A stretch of 7,353 nucleotides of DNA from Alphaproteobacteria bacterium (GTDB taxonomy: Bacteria; Pseudomonadota; Alphaproteobacteria; ATCC43930; CGMCC-115725): the NCBI GenBank assembly GCA_019237175.1, contig JAFAHP010000504.1, forward strand, positions 1-7,353, written 5' to 3'. The translations under genes and the position numbers were made by a program. Under the pieces are notes generated by a model that saw only the letters and a list, made by a program, of their open reading frames with translations, made no database searches and was not told where the DNA came from. This document shows, one piece after another, positions 1 to 6,059 of the stretch. Position 1 is the first letter of the stretch. Each line of letters starts with the position of its first letter.

Positions 1-10
1 AGAGCAGTGC

Positions 11-52
11 GTCCTTCGAGACAGCTGCTTCGCAGCTTCCTCAGGATGAGGA
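11..52. repeat. Dispersed palindromic repeat, copy 1
   Basis: A hairpin-forming unit. An inner perfect stem AGCTGC (23-28) / GCAGCT (32-37) closes a 3-base loop. Outside it GAG (18-20) pairs with CTC (40-42), and TCCT (12-15) with AGGA (43-46), leaving small internal loops. The ends (CCTTCGAG, CCTCAGGATGAGG) resemble, from memory, a palindromic intergenic repeat common in Bradyrhizobium-like alphaproteobacterial genomes. It faces a second copy at 79-117 in opposite orientation. It may act as a transcript-end hairpin for the leftward suf operon, but there is no T-run to mark a classical terminator. Confidence 0.7.
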
Positions 53-78
53 GTTTTCTTAATGCCATCAAAGGCTTT

Positions 79-117
79 CCTCATGCTGAGGTGCCGCCGC
101 AGGCGGCCTCGAAGCAC
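79..117. repeat. Dispersed palindromic repeat, copy 2 (inverted)
   Basis: The reverse complement of this stretch aligns with the repeat at 11-52, sharing CTTCGAG at one end and a CCTCAG-ATGAGGA block at the other. The inner stem differs in sequence but keeps its form: GCCGCC (93-98) / GGCGGC (102-107) around a 3-base loop. The outer stem TGCT (84-87) / AGCA (113-116) replaces TCCT/AGGA of copy 1, a compensating change that preserves pairing. The remaining sequence between here and the sufC stop (118-262) shows no gene, no start of sufD and no clear terminator. Confidence 0.65.
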
Positions 118-262
118 GCACGATAGCAATGCAGCCCGTCATTTGGCGCCCCGGGGCGATTCGATTACAGCCTCGAAGGCGGGAACCGGGCACAATCGGC
201 TTGGAGCCCACCCTTTGACGGAGCTTTTGTTCCCAGTTCGGCGGTACACGGCTCGCACCACC

Positions 263-1018
263 TCACGCGGCATCGCCAAATGCGGCATAACCGCGCCGCT
301 CCAGCTCAGCGGCCAAGGTCTTGTCGCCCGATTCGACAATCCGCCCGCCTTGCAGCACGTGAACCCGATCGGGCTCGACGTAATTCAAGAGGCGCTGGTA
401 GTGGGTGATCAGGACGATTGCGCGATCGGGTGCGCGCTGCCGGTTGACCCCGCCCGCGACGATGCGCAGCGCATCGATGTCGAGCCCGCTGTCGGTCTCG
501 TCGAGTATCGCGAGGCGCGGTTCGAGCATTGCCATCTGAAAGATCTCGTTGCGTTTTTTCTCGCCGCCGGAGAATCCGACATTGACCGCGCGCTGCAGCA
601 GATCCTCGCTTATGTCGAGTTCCCTGAGTTTGGCCCGCATCGTACGCAGAAACTGCCCCGCATCCAATTCGGGGGCGCCACGATGGCGGCGTTGCGCGTT
701 CATTGCCGTACGCAGGAAATACATGTTGTTCACACCGGGGATCTCGACCGGGTATTGAAATGCGAGAAACAGCCCCTCACGCGCCCGCTCGTCAGCCGGC
801 ATCGCCAATAGATCGCGACCGAGATAGGTTATCTGGCCCGCGCTGACCTCGTAGCCCTCGCGGCCGGCGAGCACCGCCGCAAGCGTGCTCTTGCCCGAGC
901 CGTTCGGCCCCATGATCGCGTGAACCTCGCCCGCTGCGACCGAGAGCTCGATGCCCTTCAGGATCTCGCGCCCGTCGGCGAGCCGCACGTGCAGATTACT
1001 TATTTCAAGCATCGGCAT
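263..1018 (-). CDS. sufC: SufC, Fe-S cluster assembly ATPase
   Basis: ABC-type ATPase subunit of the cytosolic SufBCD scaffold. It binds SufB (and SufD) and uses ATP hydrolysis to drive Fe-S cluster assembly. It is a soluble protein, not a transporter. The 251-residue length is normal for the family. Walker A GPNGSGKST is at residues 37-45, the Q-loop glutamine is about 88 (AFQYP), the family-typical signature FSGGEKKR is at 149-156, Walker B LAILDETD is at 169-176 followed by SGLD, and the switch histidine is about 206 (LITHY). The EKKR extension of the signature and the EIPGVNN segment identify SufC among ABC proteins. The start at 1018 has only a weak ribosome site; an in-frame ATG at 1012 is an alternative and would begin MLEISNLHV. 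It is the last recognisable gene of the leftward suf operon in view. sufD, its usual next neighbour, is not seen in the following 262 bases. Confidence 0.97.
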   Translation of the reverse strand: MPMLEISNLHVRLADGREILKGIELSVAAGEVHAIMGPNGSGKSTLAAVLAGREGYEVSAGQITYLGRDLLAMPADERAREGLFLAFQYPVEIPGVNNMYFLRTAMNAQRRHRGAPELDAGQFLRTMRAKLRELDISEDLLQRAVNVGFSGGEKKRNEIFQMAMLEPRLAILDETDSGLDIDALRIVAGGVNRQRAPDRAIVLITHYQRLLNYVEPDRVHVLQGGRIVESGDKTLAAELERRGYAAFGDAA

Positions 1019-1098
1019 TCCGAGCCCTTAAGCCGTAATGCTCGGATTTGTTCTGGTCACGCGCGACCATGAGGGATCAGGACTGGGCGTCGCGGACA

Positions 1099-1195
1099 TC
1101 ATCCGACGCTGCCTTCGAGACGGACCGCAAAAGCTTCTGCGCTCGACCAGCAATTCGGTGAGCGGCGCATGCAGGTTTTCAATTGCGAGCGTCAT
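1099..1195 (-). pseudogene. Degenerate copy of the sufB 3' end
   Basis: This stretch between the coiled-coil ORF and sufC aligns with the last codons of sufB. Aligning 1102-1155 with 1467-1522 by eye gives about three quarters identical bases with two single-base gaps. One reading frame (minus strand) gives AEAFAVRLEGSVG then stop TGA, against EAQKLLAVSLEGSVG then stop TAG in intact sufB. The preceding frame, from ATG at 1195, gives AIENLHAPLTELLVE, roughly collinear with CKEVLKELPMEFAVE of SufB (5 of 15 identical). A one-base deletion therefore separates the two halves, so it cannot be a functional SufB tail. Read straight through, the frame 1028-1195 would encode an arginine-rich 55-residue peptide with no recognisable features, which I do not accept as a gene. 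The likely origin is a partial duplication or an insertion that duplicated the sufB end. Confidence 0.65.
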
Positions 1196-1207
1196 CAAAT
1201 CGACCGA

Positions 1208-1456
1208 TCACTCTCGCACGCCCTGCTGCTTGGCAATCCGCACGATCAGCGACAGCATCCGCGACATGCGTTCTTCCAGCACGGCCATGCGTGCTTCCAT
1301 CCCGGTGAAACGCGCCTCCAGTGCCGAAAAACGCGTCTCCAGCGTGGCGAGGCGCGCTTCCATGCCGGCAAAACGCTGCTGCAGGTCCCGCACATCTGCG
1401 GTCAGCCCTAGCAGGCGGGCCCCCAACAATTCGAGCGTGACGGCTTCGTCGCTCAT
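1208..1456 (-). CDS. Small coiled-coil protein between sufB and sufC
   Basis: Unrecognised 82-residue protein. After a short N-terminal part (MSDEAVTLELLGARLLGLTADVR in outline) it is one coiled coil. Five exact heptads run from residue 29 to 63 (FAGMEAR, LATLETR, FSALEAR, FTGMEAR, MAVLEER), with a sixth, looser one at 64-70. Positions a and d are all hydrophobic (F/L/M), and each heptad ends with acidic then arginine residues, as expected for a parallel or antiparallel oligomer. There are no cysteines, no signal peptide and no membrane segment. Its ATG follows the sufB stop by only 6 bases and no clear ribosome site is visible, so translation may be coupled to sufB. Similar small coiled-coil proteins starting with MS-VTLE occur, as I recall, in many alphaproteobacteria without known function. 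A link to Fe-S assembly is suggested only by position. The opposite-strand frames here are shadows. Confidence 0.75.
   Translation of the reverse strand: MSDEAVTLELLGARLLGLTADVRDLQQRFAGMEARLATLETRFSALEARFTGMEARMAVLEERMSRMLSLIVRIAKQQGVRE
1268..1372 (-). repeat. Imperfect 21-bp tandem repeat encoding heptads
   Basis: Five consecutive 21-base units inside the coiled-coil gene, each encoding one heptad of form (F/L/M)-x-x-(M/L)-E-x-R. On the coding strand the units share a pattern of CTGGA or ATGGA followed by a G/A-rich triplet and CGC or CGT at the end. The units have diverged at synonymous and non-synonymous sites, so the expansion is not very recent. Repeat-unit number could vary between relatives without breaking the frame. 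Confidence 0.7.
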
Positions 1457-1462
1457 GGTTTT

Positions 1463-2917
1463 CTAGCCGACACTGCCCTCGAGACTGACGGCCAGCAGTT
1501 TTTGCGCTTCGACCGCGAATTCCATGGGCAGTTCCTTCAACACTTCCTTGCAGAAACCATTGACGATCAGCGATACCGCGTCTTCGGTCGACAGCCCCCG
1601 TTGGCGGCAATAAAACAGCTGGTCGTCGCTGATTTTGGAGGTCGTCGCTTCGTGCTCGACGCGCGCTGTCCGATTGCGGACTTCGATGTAGGGGACAGTA
1701 TGCGCGCTGCAGCGCTCGCCGATTAAGAGCGAGTCACATTGCGTGTGGTTGCGGGCGCCGACCGCCCGCGGCTGCACGCGGACCAGCCCGCGATAAGTGT
1801 TCTGGCCGTGTCCGGCGGAAATACCCTTCGATACGATGGTCGAGCGCGTGTCCCTGCCGATATGGATCATCTTGGTTCCGGTATCGGCCTGTTGGCGGTT
1901 GTTGGTGATTGCGATGGAATAGAATTCGCCGACTGAATGGTCGCCTTCGAGCACGCAGCTCGGATATTTCCAGGTGATTGCCGAGCCGGTCTCGACCTGG
2001 GTCCACGAGATCTTGGCGCGATCGCCGCGACAAGCGCCGCGTTTGGTCACAAAGTTATAGATACCCCCGTTTCCCTCGGCGTCGCCCGGATACCAGTTCT
2101 GCACGGTTGAATACTTGATTTGCGCGTCTTCGTGCGCGATCAGCTCGACGACCGCAGCATGCAGTTGGTTCTCGTCGCGCTGCGGTGCTGTGCAGCCCTC
2201 GAGATAGCTGACATAGCTGCCCTTGTCGGCAATCAACAGGGTGCGTTCAAACTGCCCGGTCTTGGCGGCATTGATGCGAAAATAGGTGGAGAGCTCCATC
2301 GGGCAGCGCACACCCGGCGGCACATAGGCAAACGATCCGTCGCTGAACACCGCCGAATTCAACGCGGCAAAGAAATTGTCGTTTTGCGGGACCACCGTGC
2401 CGAGATATTTGCGCACCAGCTCAGGGTGCTCGCTCACCGCTTCTCCGAACGAACAAAAGATGATGCCGAGCTCCGCCAGCTGCTCCTTGAAGGTCGTCGC
2501 CACCGAGATGCTGTCGAAGACGGCGTCGACGGCAACGCCGGCCAAGGCCTCGCGTTCGCGCAGCGGAATGCCGAGCTTCTCGTAGGTGCGCAACAGCTCC
2601 GGATCGACTTCGTCGAGCGATTTCGGACCGGCATTGCGCTTTGGTGCCGAAAAATAGGTCGCCGCCTGGTAGTCGATCGGCGCCAGGTTCAGCTTTGCCC
2701 AATTTGGCGCCGTCATCTTTTGCCACGCGCGAAAGGCGGCAAGCCGCCATTCGAGCAACCATTCTGGCTCGCCTTTTTTAGCTGAAATGAAGCGGACAGT
2801 TTCTTCGCCGAGACCGGGCGGGGCTTCATCGGCCTCTATGTCGGTGACAAAGCCGTATTTGTAGCCCTCCCGCGATAGCGCGCGGACGGTATCCAGGGTG
2901 TCGATCGAAGCAGTCAT
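1463..2917 (-). CDS. sufB: SufB, Fe-S cluster scaffold protein
   Basis: Core scaffold subunit of the SufBCD complex in the cytosol, where sulfur from the cysteine desulfurase and iron are assembled into nascent Fe-S clusters. The 484 residues are close to the 495 of E. coli SufB and the frame is intact. The signature FAYVPPGVRCPMELSTYFRIN is at about 197-216. Cys242 in the motif YLEGCTAP and Cys394 in TQCDSLL match in spacing the E. coli residues C254 and C405, implicated in sulfur transfer and cluster formation. E421-H422-E423 in VEHEATTSK matches the acidic residue proposed as a cluster ligand. The C terminus LAVSLEGSVG is the usual family ending. The ATG at 2917 is 18 bases past the regulator stop, so the two genes are almost certainly cotranscribed and share whatever controls the regulator promoter. 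The last ~60 bases recur in decayed form at 1099-1155. Confidence 0.98.
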   Translation of the reverse strand: MTASIDTLDTVRALSREGYKYGFVTDIEADEAPPGLGEETVRFISAKKGEPEWLLEWRLAAFRAWQKMTAPNWAKLNLAPIDYQAATYFSAPKRNAGPKSLDEVDPELLRTYEKLGIPLREREALAGVAVDAVFDSISVATTFKEQLAELGIIFCSFGEAVSEHPELVRKYLGTVVPQNDNFFAALNSAVFSDGSFAYVPPGVRCPMELSTYFRINAAKTGQFERTLLIADKGSYVSYLEGCTAPQRDENQLHAAVVELIAHEDAQIKYSTVQNWYPGDAEGNGGIYNFVTKRGACRGDRAKISWTQVETGSAITWKYPSCVLEGDHSVGEFYSIAITNNRQQADTGTKMIHIGRDTRSTIVSKGISAGHGQNTYRGLVRVQPRAVGARNHTQCDSLLIGERCSAHTVPYIEVRNRTARVEHEATTSKISDDQLFYCRQRGLSTEDAVSLIVNGFCKEVLKELPMEFAVEAQKLLAVSLEGSVG

Positions 2918-2935
2918 GCGATCATTCTTGGCTTG

Positions 2936-3388
2936 TCAGTTCGCGGCCGGCTGGCTGGTGGCGGCGCGCCGGCGCGGTATGAAAGCCGCGGGCGTCAGCA
3001 TCGCATCGAGCGACACTGCGGCCAGGGCATGCTCGACCGCGCGATTGATCGCGGTCCAATGCGGCCGGGTCGGGCAGTAATCGGTGCGCGTACATTCGGC
3101 GACGTGCACCGAGCACTGCGTCAACCCGATGTCGCCGTCGATAGCGGCAACCACCTCGGCGACCGAAATCGACCGGGCGTCGCGCGCCAGACGATAGCCC
3201 CCCATGGCGCCCCGCGTCGCCGACACCAGCCCCGCATGCGCGAGCGCCTTCAAGATCTTGGCGACCGTTGCGCGCGGCAACCGAACTTCGTCCGCGACCG
3301 CTGCGGCAGTCAGCTGTCGGAACGGATACGCTGCCAGATGGGTGGCAACGATGACGCCGTAATCGGCGAGTTTGCTCAGGATGATCAT
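2936..3388 (-). CDS. Rrf2-family Fe-S-responsive regulator of the suf operon
   Basis: Winged-helix DNA-binding regulator of 150 residues, the usual Rrf2/IscR length. The N terminus MIILSKLADYGVIVATHLA is the typical Rrf2 start and resembles the SUF-system regulator branch more than classical IscR. The helix-turn-helix lies around residues 26-52 (LTAAAVADEVRLPRATVAKILKALAHAGL), followed by the wing motif SATRGAMGGYRLARD. Three cysteines, C92, C99 and C105, fall almost exactly where E. coli IscR has its [2Fe-2S] ligands (92, 98, 104). IscR's fourth ligand is a histidine three residues after the last cysteine. Here the nearest is H110, five residues after, so the cluster ligation may differ. The gene leads the operon 18 bases before sufB, which supports autoregulation and control of suf by Fe-S or iron status. 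The proline- and alanine-rich C-terminal tail (133-150) looks disordered. Confidence 0.93.
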   Translation of the reverse strand: MIILSKLADYGVIVATHLAAYPFRQLTAAAVADEVRLPRATVAKILKALAHAGLVSATRGAMGGYRLARDARSISVAEVVAAIDGDIGLTQCSVHVAECTRTDYCPTRPHWTAINRAVEHALAAVSLDAMLTPAAFIPRRRAATSQPAAN

Positions 3389-3410
3389 CGCACCATGCGA
3401 TCCGGATCAG

Positions 3411-3430
3411 CTTAATTGGTACCGATTTAG
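3411..3430. promoter_or_regulatory. Near-palindromic candidate operator upstream of the rrf2 gene
   Basis: CTTAATTGGTACCGATTTAG is a 20-bp near palindrome: 8 of 10 base pairs are symmetric around the central GGTACC. It lies 23 to 42 bases upstream of the regulator start codon. On the minus strand its right arm overlaps a stretch beginning ATACAGGACTAAATCGGT (3421-3438). That has the ATA, GACT and A/T-centre layout of an E. coli type-1 IscR site, although the second half is poorly matched. Position and symmetry fit autoregulation by the Rrf2 dimer; the exact recognition sequence is inference. Confidence 0.5.
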
Positions 3431-3433
3431 TCC

Positions 3434-3465
3434 TGTATAGATGGCTCTTGCCCGCTGTGGGTCAA
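3434..3465 (-). promoter_or_regulatory. Candidate suf operon promoter
   Basis: On the minus strand TTGACC (3460-3465) could serve as the -35 element and TATACA (3434-3439) as the -10 element. The spacer is 20 bases, longer than the optimal 17, which would make the promoter weak or activator-dependent. The -10 element touches the candidate operator, so bound regulator would block RNA polymerase. Transcription would start about 40 bases before the regulator gene. Confidence 0.35.
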
Positions 3466-3520
3466 GCGCAAAGATCGAATGGACGAGAGGCGCGCCACGT
3501 GCGACGACACTGCCATGCCG

Positions 3521-3549
3521 GCGCAACTTCAGCCGGAGGGGGGTTGCGC
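3521..3549. repeat. Inverted repeat GCGCAAC / GTTGCGC
   Basis: Perfect 7-bp arms (3521-3527 and 3543-3549) are separated by 15 bases in the divergent intergenic region. No T-run follows either side, so it is not a typical terminator. It could be an operator for a protein binding two turns apart, or chance in GC-rich DNA. Confidence 0.35.
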
Positions 3550-3711
3550 AAACCACGAGTGAACCGGTCCGCTGCGGGCTTACCCAAAGGAACCGCCGGC
3601 ACGGCCGATGCCGCCGGAGCGGAGCGCGTGCCCGCTTGCTCTATTTGCTGACGAACACCACCTTGCCGGCCATGAGCGGCGCTGCCGCCCGGCTTTATGT
3701 CGAACGGATCG

Positions 3712-4389
3712 ATGAAACTCCTTGTCGTCGAAGACGATCGTGAAACCGCTTCTTATATTCAAAAGGGACTGAGCGAGAGCGGATACACCGTGGATCGCGC
3801 CGGCGAGGGTCGCGAGGGGCTGTTCCTGGCAAGTTCGGGAGGTTACGACGCAATCGTGCTAGACCGCATGCTGCCCGGACTTGACGGGCTTGCCGTGCTC
3901 GGCGCATTGCGCGCGGCCGGAATTGGTACGCCGGCGCTGATCCTCAGCGCGCTCGGCAGCGTCGACGACCGGGTCAAGGGCCTGCGCGCCGGCGGCGACG
4001 ATTATCTTGTCAAACCGTTCGCGTTCAGCGAGCTGCTTGCTCGCATTGAAGCCCTGCTCCGCCGCGGTGTCGCGACGGCGGCGACGACGACGCTGCGGGT
4101 CGGTGACCTCGAGCTCGATCTCTTGACCCGAACCGTCAGACGCGGCGGCAAGGGGATCGAATTGCTGCCGCGCGAATTTCGCCTTTTAGAGTATCTGATG
4201 CGCAACTCGGGCCAAGTCGTCACCCGCACGATGCTGCTCGAGCACGTTTGGGATTATCATTTCGATCCGCAGACCAACGTAATCGACGTGCATGTGAGCC
4301 GGCTGCGCCAGAAGATCGACAAGAATTTCGAACGGCCGTTGCTGCAGACCGTGCGCGGCGCTGGTTATTGCCTGCGCGCGCCGGAATAG
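3712..4389 (+). CDS. OmpR-family response regulator
   Basis: Cytoplasmic two-component response regulator of 225 residues, with a receiver domain (about 1-115) and an OmpR/PhoB winged helix (about 128-223). Receiver residues are intact: acidic pair D8/D9, phospho-acceptor D51 (VLDRMLPG), S79 in place of the usual Thr, and K101 in LVKPF. The output domain has the family motifs LLPREFRLLEYLM, VVTRTMLLEHVWDY and the closing VIDVHVSRLRQKID with TVRGAGYCL. The start at 3712 gives the family-typical MKLLVVEDD. An in-frame ATG at 3697 would add only MSNGS and also lacks a good ribosome site. It lies upstream of a sensor kinase on the same strand, so the two are probably cognate. The gap to the kinase (230 bases) is unusually long for such a pair and holds a palindromic repeat. 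The regulated genes cannot be inferred. Confidence 0.95.
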   Translation: MKLLVVEDDRETASYIQKGLSESGYTVDRAGEGREGLFLASSGGYDAIVLDRMLPGLDGLAVLGALRAAGIGTPALILSALGSVDDRVKGLRAGGDDYLVKPFAFSELLARIEALLRRGVATAATTTLRVGDLELDLLTRTVRRGGKGIELLPREFRLLEYLMRNSGQVVTRTMLLEHVWDYHFDPQTNVIDVHVSRLRQKIDKNFERPLLQTVRGAGYCLRAPE

Positions 4390-4424
4390 CGCGCTTCCTG
4401 ATCAGATGTCATCGGTACGATCAG

Positions 4425-4571
4425 CCCCCCTCACCCAATCCTCTCCCCCCAGTGGGGGGAAAGGGTTGCGAAGGGTTGGCGCCACACACCCCCGGAACGC
4501 CCGCCCCTGGCGGGCGGCACGGCCGAGCCTTGCCCGAATCCCCGGGTCGAGCCCGGGGAGGGTGAGGGGGG
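4425..4571. repeat. 147-bp MITE-like palindromic element
   Basis: The ends are perfect 12-bp inverted repeats: CCCCCCTCACCC (4425-4436) and GGGTGAGGGGGG (4560-4571). Three hairpins lie inside: CCCCCC/GGGGGG with loop AGT (4445-4459), CGCCCGCC/GGCGGGCG with loop CCT (4498-4516), and CCCCGGG/CCCGGGG with loop TCGAG (4540-4558). This matches, from memory, the CCCCCTCACCC-type intergenic repeats abundant in alphaproteobacteria. I see no transposase and no obvious target-site duplication. It lies in the gap between the response regulator and its kinase. The frames that run through it are arginine/proline-rich and not genes. Confidence 0.75.
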
Positions 4572-4619
4572 TGCCACCGGATCGGCGATCGCGCTAGTTG
4601 CCGGCCTCGCCTGCACCCG

Positions 4620-6059
4620 ATGGTCAGCGACAAGATCCACCTGCCCGCGGCCCGATCGTTGCCCTCTCCGCGGCGCTTTTTCGAACGCCAACGGCGGCTG
4701 GTGCGAACCCATGCCTTTCGCCTCGCTGCCCTCTATTTCCTGGTATTCGCCGCCTCCGTGCTCGGGGTTTTGTGTTTTGTCTATTGGACCAGCGCCGATT
4801 TCGTCGAGCGCCAGACCGAAGCGACCATCGACACCGATATCACCGGCCTCGCGGAGCAATACGCTCAGCGCGGTTTGAGCGGGCTCGTGCAGATCGTGGC
4901 CGCGCGCAGCGCCGGCGACAGCGGCGAGGCGATGCTATACCTGGTAACTGATCCCGACGGTCGGCCGTTGGCCGGCAACATCTCCGGTTGGCCTTTGGGT
5001 GTCCCGGCTGGCAACGGCTGGCTGTCCTTCACCGTCGAGGTCAGAGTTCAGCGCAAGCCGGTAAGCCACCCGGCGCGCGGCAGCATGATCATCATGCCCG
5101 GCGGGTACCGCCTGCTCGTCGGCCGCGATATCAGTGACGCCGCGGCGTTTCGCGATCGGGTAAAGCTGACGCTGTTGTGGTCGGGGATGGTGGCGTTGGG
5201 TGTGGGTTTACTCGGCGGCGCCGCTATGAGCCGCAACCTGTTGCGGCGGGTCGAGTTGGTCAACCGCACGAGCGAGCGGGTCATGGCAGGAAATCTGTCG
5301 GACCGGGTTCCGCTCGACGGCACCGGCGACGAGTTCGATCTCCTGGCCGTTAATCTCAACCGGATGCTCGATCAGATCGAGAGATTGATGACCGCGATGC
5401 GCGAGGTCACCGACGATGTCGCCCATGATTTGAAGACCCCGCTCTCGCGCTTGCGCGCCCGGCTCGAATTGGCGTTGATCGAACCCGGCGACGCCGGCGC
5501 CCAAAGCGAGGCTATTCGTGTCGCGATCGATGAGGCTGACCGCCTCTTGGTCACTTTCAACGCGTTGTTGCGAATCGCCGAAGCCGAGGCGGGTGCTGTG
5601 GTCGATATGGCGGCACCATTCGACCTTGCGGAGGTGGCGCGTGCCGCCGTCGAGCTCTATGAACCGGTGGCCGAGGAAAAGGGGTTCGTCCTCACCCTCA
5701 CGGCCGAGCCGCAGGTCGATATTCGTGGCGATCGTCATCTCTTGTCGCAGGCGCTCGCCAACCTCCTGGACAATGCTATCAAATATGCCGATGGGGGAGC
5801 TCTAGAGGTCCGGGTGTTTCGCGCCGACGCCCGCGCCGTGCTCGAAGTCGCCGATCACGGACCAGGCATCCCACAAAACAATCGCGAGATTGTGTTCGAC
5901 CGATTTGTCAGACTTGAGCCCAGCCGCAGCACGCCGGGAAACGGGCTCGGGCTCAGCCTCGTTCGCGCCGTCGTGCACCGCCATCTCGGCACGATCGCCC
6001 TTGCCGACAATCACCCGGGGCTGCGCGCGAGGTTGGAGTTTCCGATGTCGTGCGTCTGA
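4620..6059 (+). CDS. HAMP-domain sensor histidine kinase
   Basis: Inner-membrane sensor kinase of 479 residues, the probable partner of the OmpR-type regulator upstream. After a basic cytoplasmic N terminus come TM1 (about 34-56), a periplasmic sensor of about 125 residues (57-180, no cysteines), TM2 (about 182-203), and HAMP (about 204-258). The dimerisation domain carries H269 in VAHDLKTPLSRLR. The ATPase domain has the N-box NLLDNAIKY (381-389), G1 box ADHGPGIP (411-418), F-box FDRF (426-429) and G2 box GNGLGLSL (440-447). All catalytic boxes are intact. The ligand is unknown; the sensor resembles the short periplasmic domains of QseC/TctE-like kinases. The ATG at 4620 has no clear ribosome site. 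A GTG at 4701, just ahead of TM1, is an alternative that would shorten the N terminus by 27 residues. The stop codon abuts that of the next gene on the opposite strand. Confidence 0.95.
   Translation: MVSDKIHLPAARSLPSPRRFFERQRRLVRTHAFRLAALYFLVFAASVLGVLCFVYWTSADFVERQTEATIDTDITGLAEQYAQRGLSGLVQIVAARSAGDSGEAMLYLVTDPDGRPLAGNISGWPLGVPAGNGWLSFTVEVRVQRKPVSHPARGSMIIMPGGYRLLVGRDISDAAAFRDRVKLTLLWSGMVALGVGLLGGAAMSRNLLRRVELVNRTSERVMAGNLSDRVPLDGTGDEFDLLAVNLNRMLDQIERLMTAMREVTDDVAHDLKTPLSRLRARLELALIEPGDAGAQSEAIRVAIDEADRLLVTFNALLRIAEAEAGAVVDMAAPFDLAEVARAAVELYEPVAEEKGFVLTLTAEPQVDIRGDRHLLSQALANLLDNAIKYADGGALEVRVFRADARAVLEVADHGPGIPQNNREIVFDRFVRLEPSRSTPGNGLGLSLVRAVVHRHLGTIALADNHPGLRARLEFPMSCV

Larger units (their letters stand above)
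3389..3711. other. Divergent intergenic region, suf regulator / response regulator
   Basis: About 320 bases with no supportable gene. The left third holds the candidate promoter and operator of the leftward suf operon. Near the middle lies an inverted repeat (3521-3549). The rest is GC-rich and I see no convincing rightward promoter for the response regulator. Short open frames crossing it have arginine-rich, featureless translations. Confidence 0.6.

Noticed and set aside
62..811. Long rightward open frame of 249 codons opposite sufC
   Set aside because: It lies antisense to an intact sufC; its translation is rich in Arg/Ala/Asp without family motifs and reflects the codon bias of the other strand.
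1020..1045. CCGAGC/GCTCGG inverted repeat ahead of sufC
   Set aside because: The stem is only 6-7 bp with a 14-base loop and no T-run; in DNA this GC-rich it is weak evidence for an attenuator.
1028..1195. 55-codon leftward frame just before sufC
   Set aside because: The first half follows the sufB 3' end and the rest is the same copy read out of frame; the product is arginine- and proline-rich with no protein-like pattern, so I call it a remnant.
2120..2785. Rightward open frame of 221 codons opposite sufB
   Set aside because: It is antisense to highly conserved SufB sequence and has no recognisable domain.
2933..3415. Rightward frame of 160 codons opposite the Rrf2 regulator
   Set aside because: It is antisense to a clear Rrf2 gene and has no motif of its own.
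3641..3694. Short leftward tail reading PLMAGKVVFVSK-stop
   Set aside because: It looked like the C terminus of a cupredoxin or small periplasmic protein, but only about 17 codons are open and nothing upstream supports a gene.
4431..4859. Leftward frame of 142 codons across the palindromic element and kinase start
   Set aside because: It covers a non-coding repeat and the antisense of the kinase N terminus and lacks domain features.
5208..5738. Leftward frame of 176 codons opposite the kinase
   Set aside because: It is antisense to the HAMP and dimerisation domains, which are clearly coding on the plus strand.
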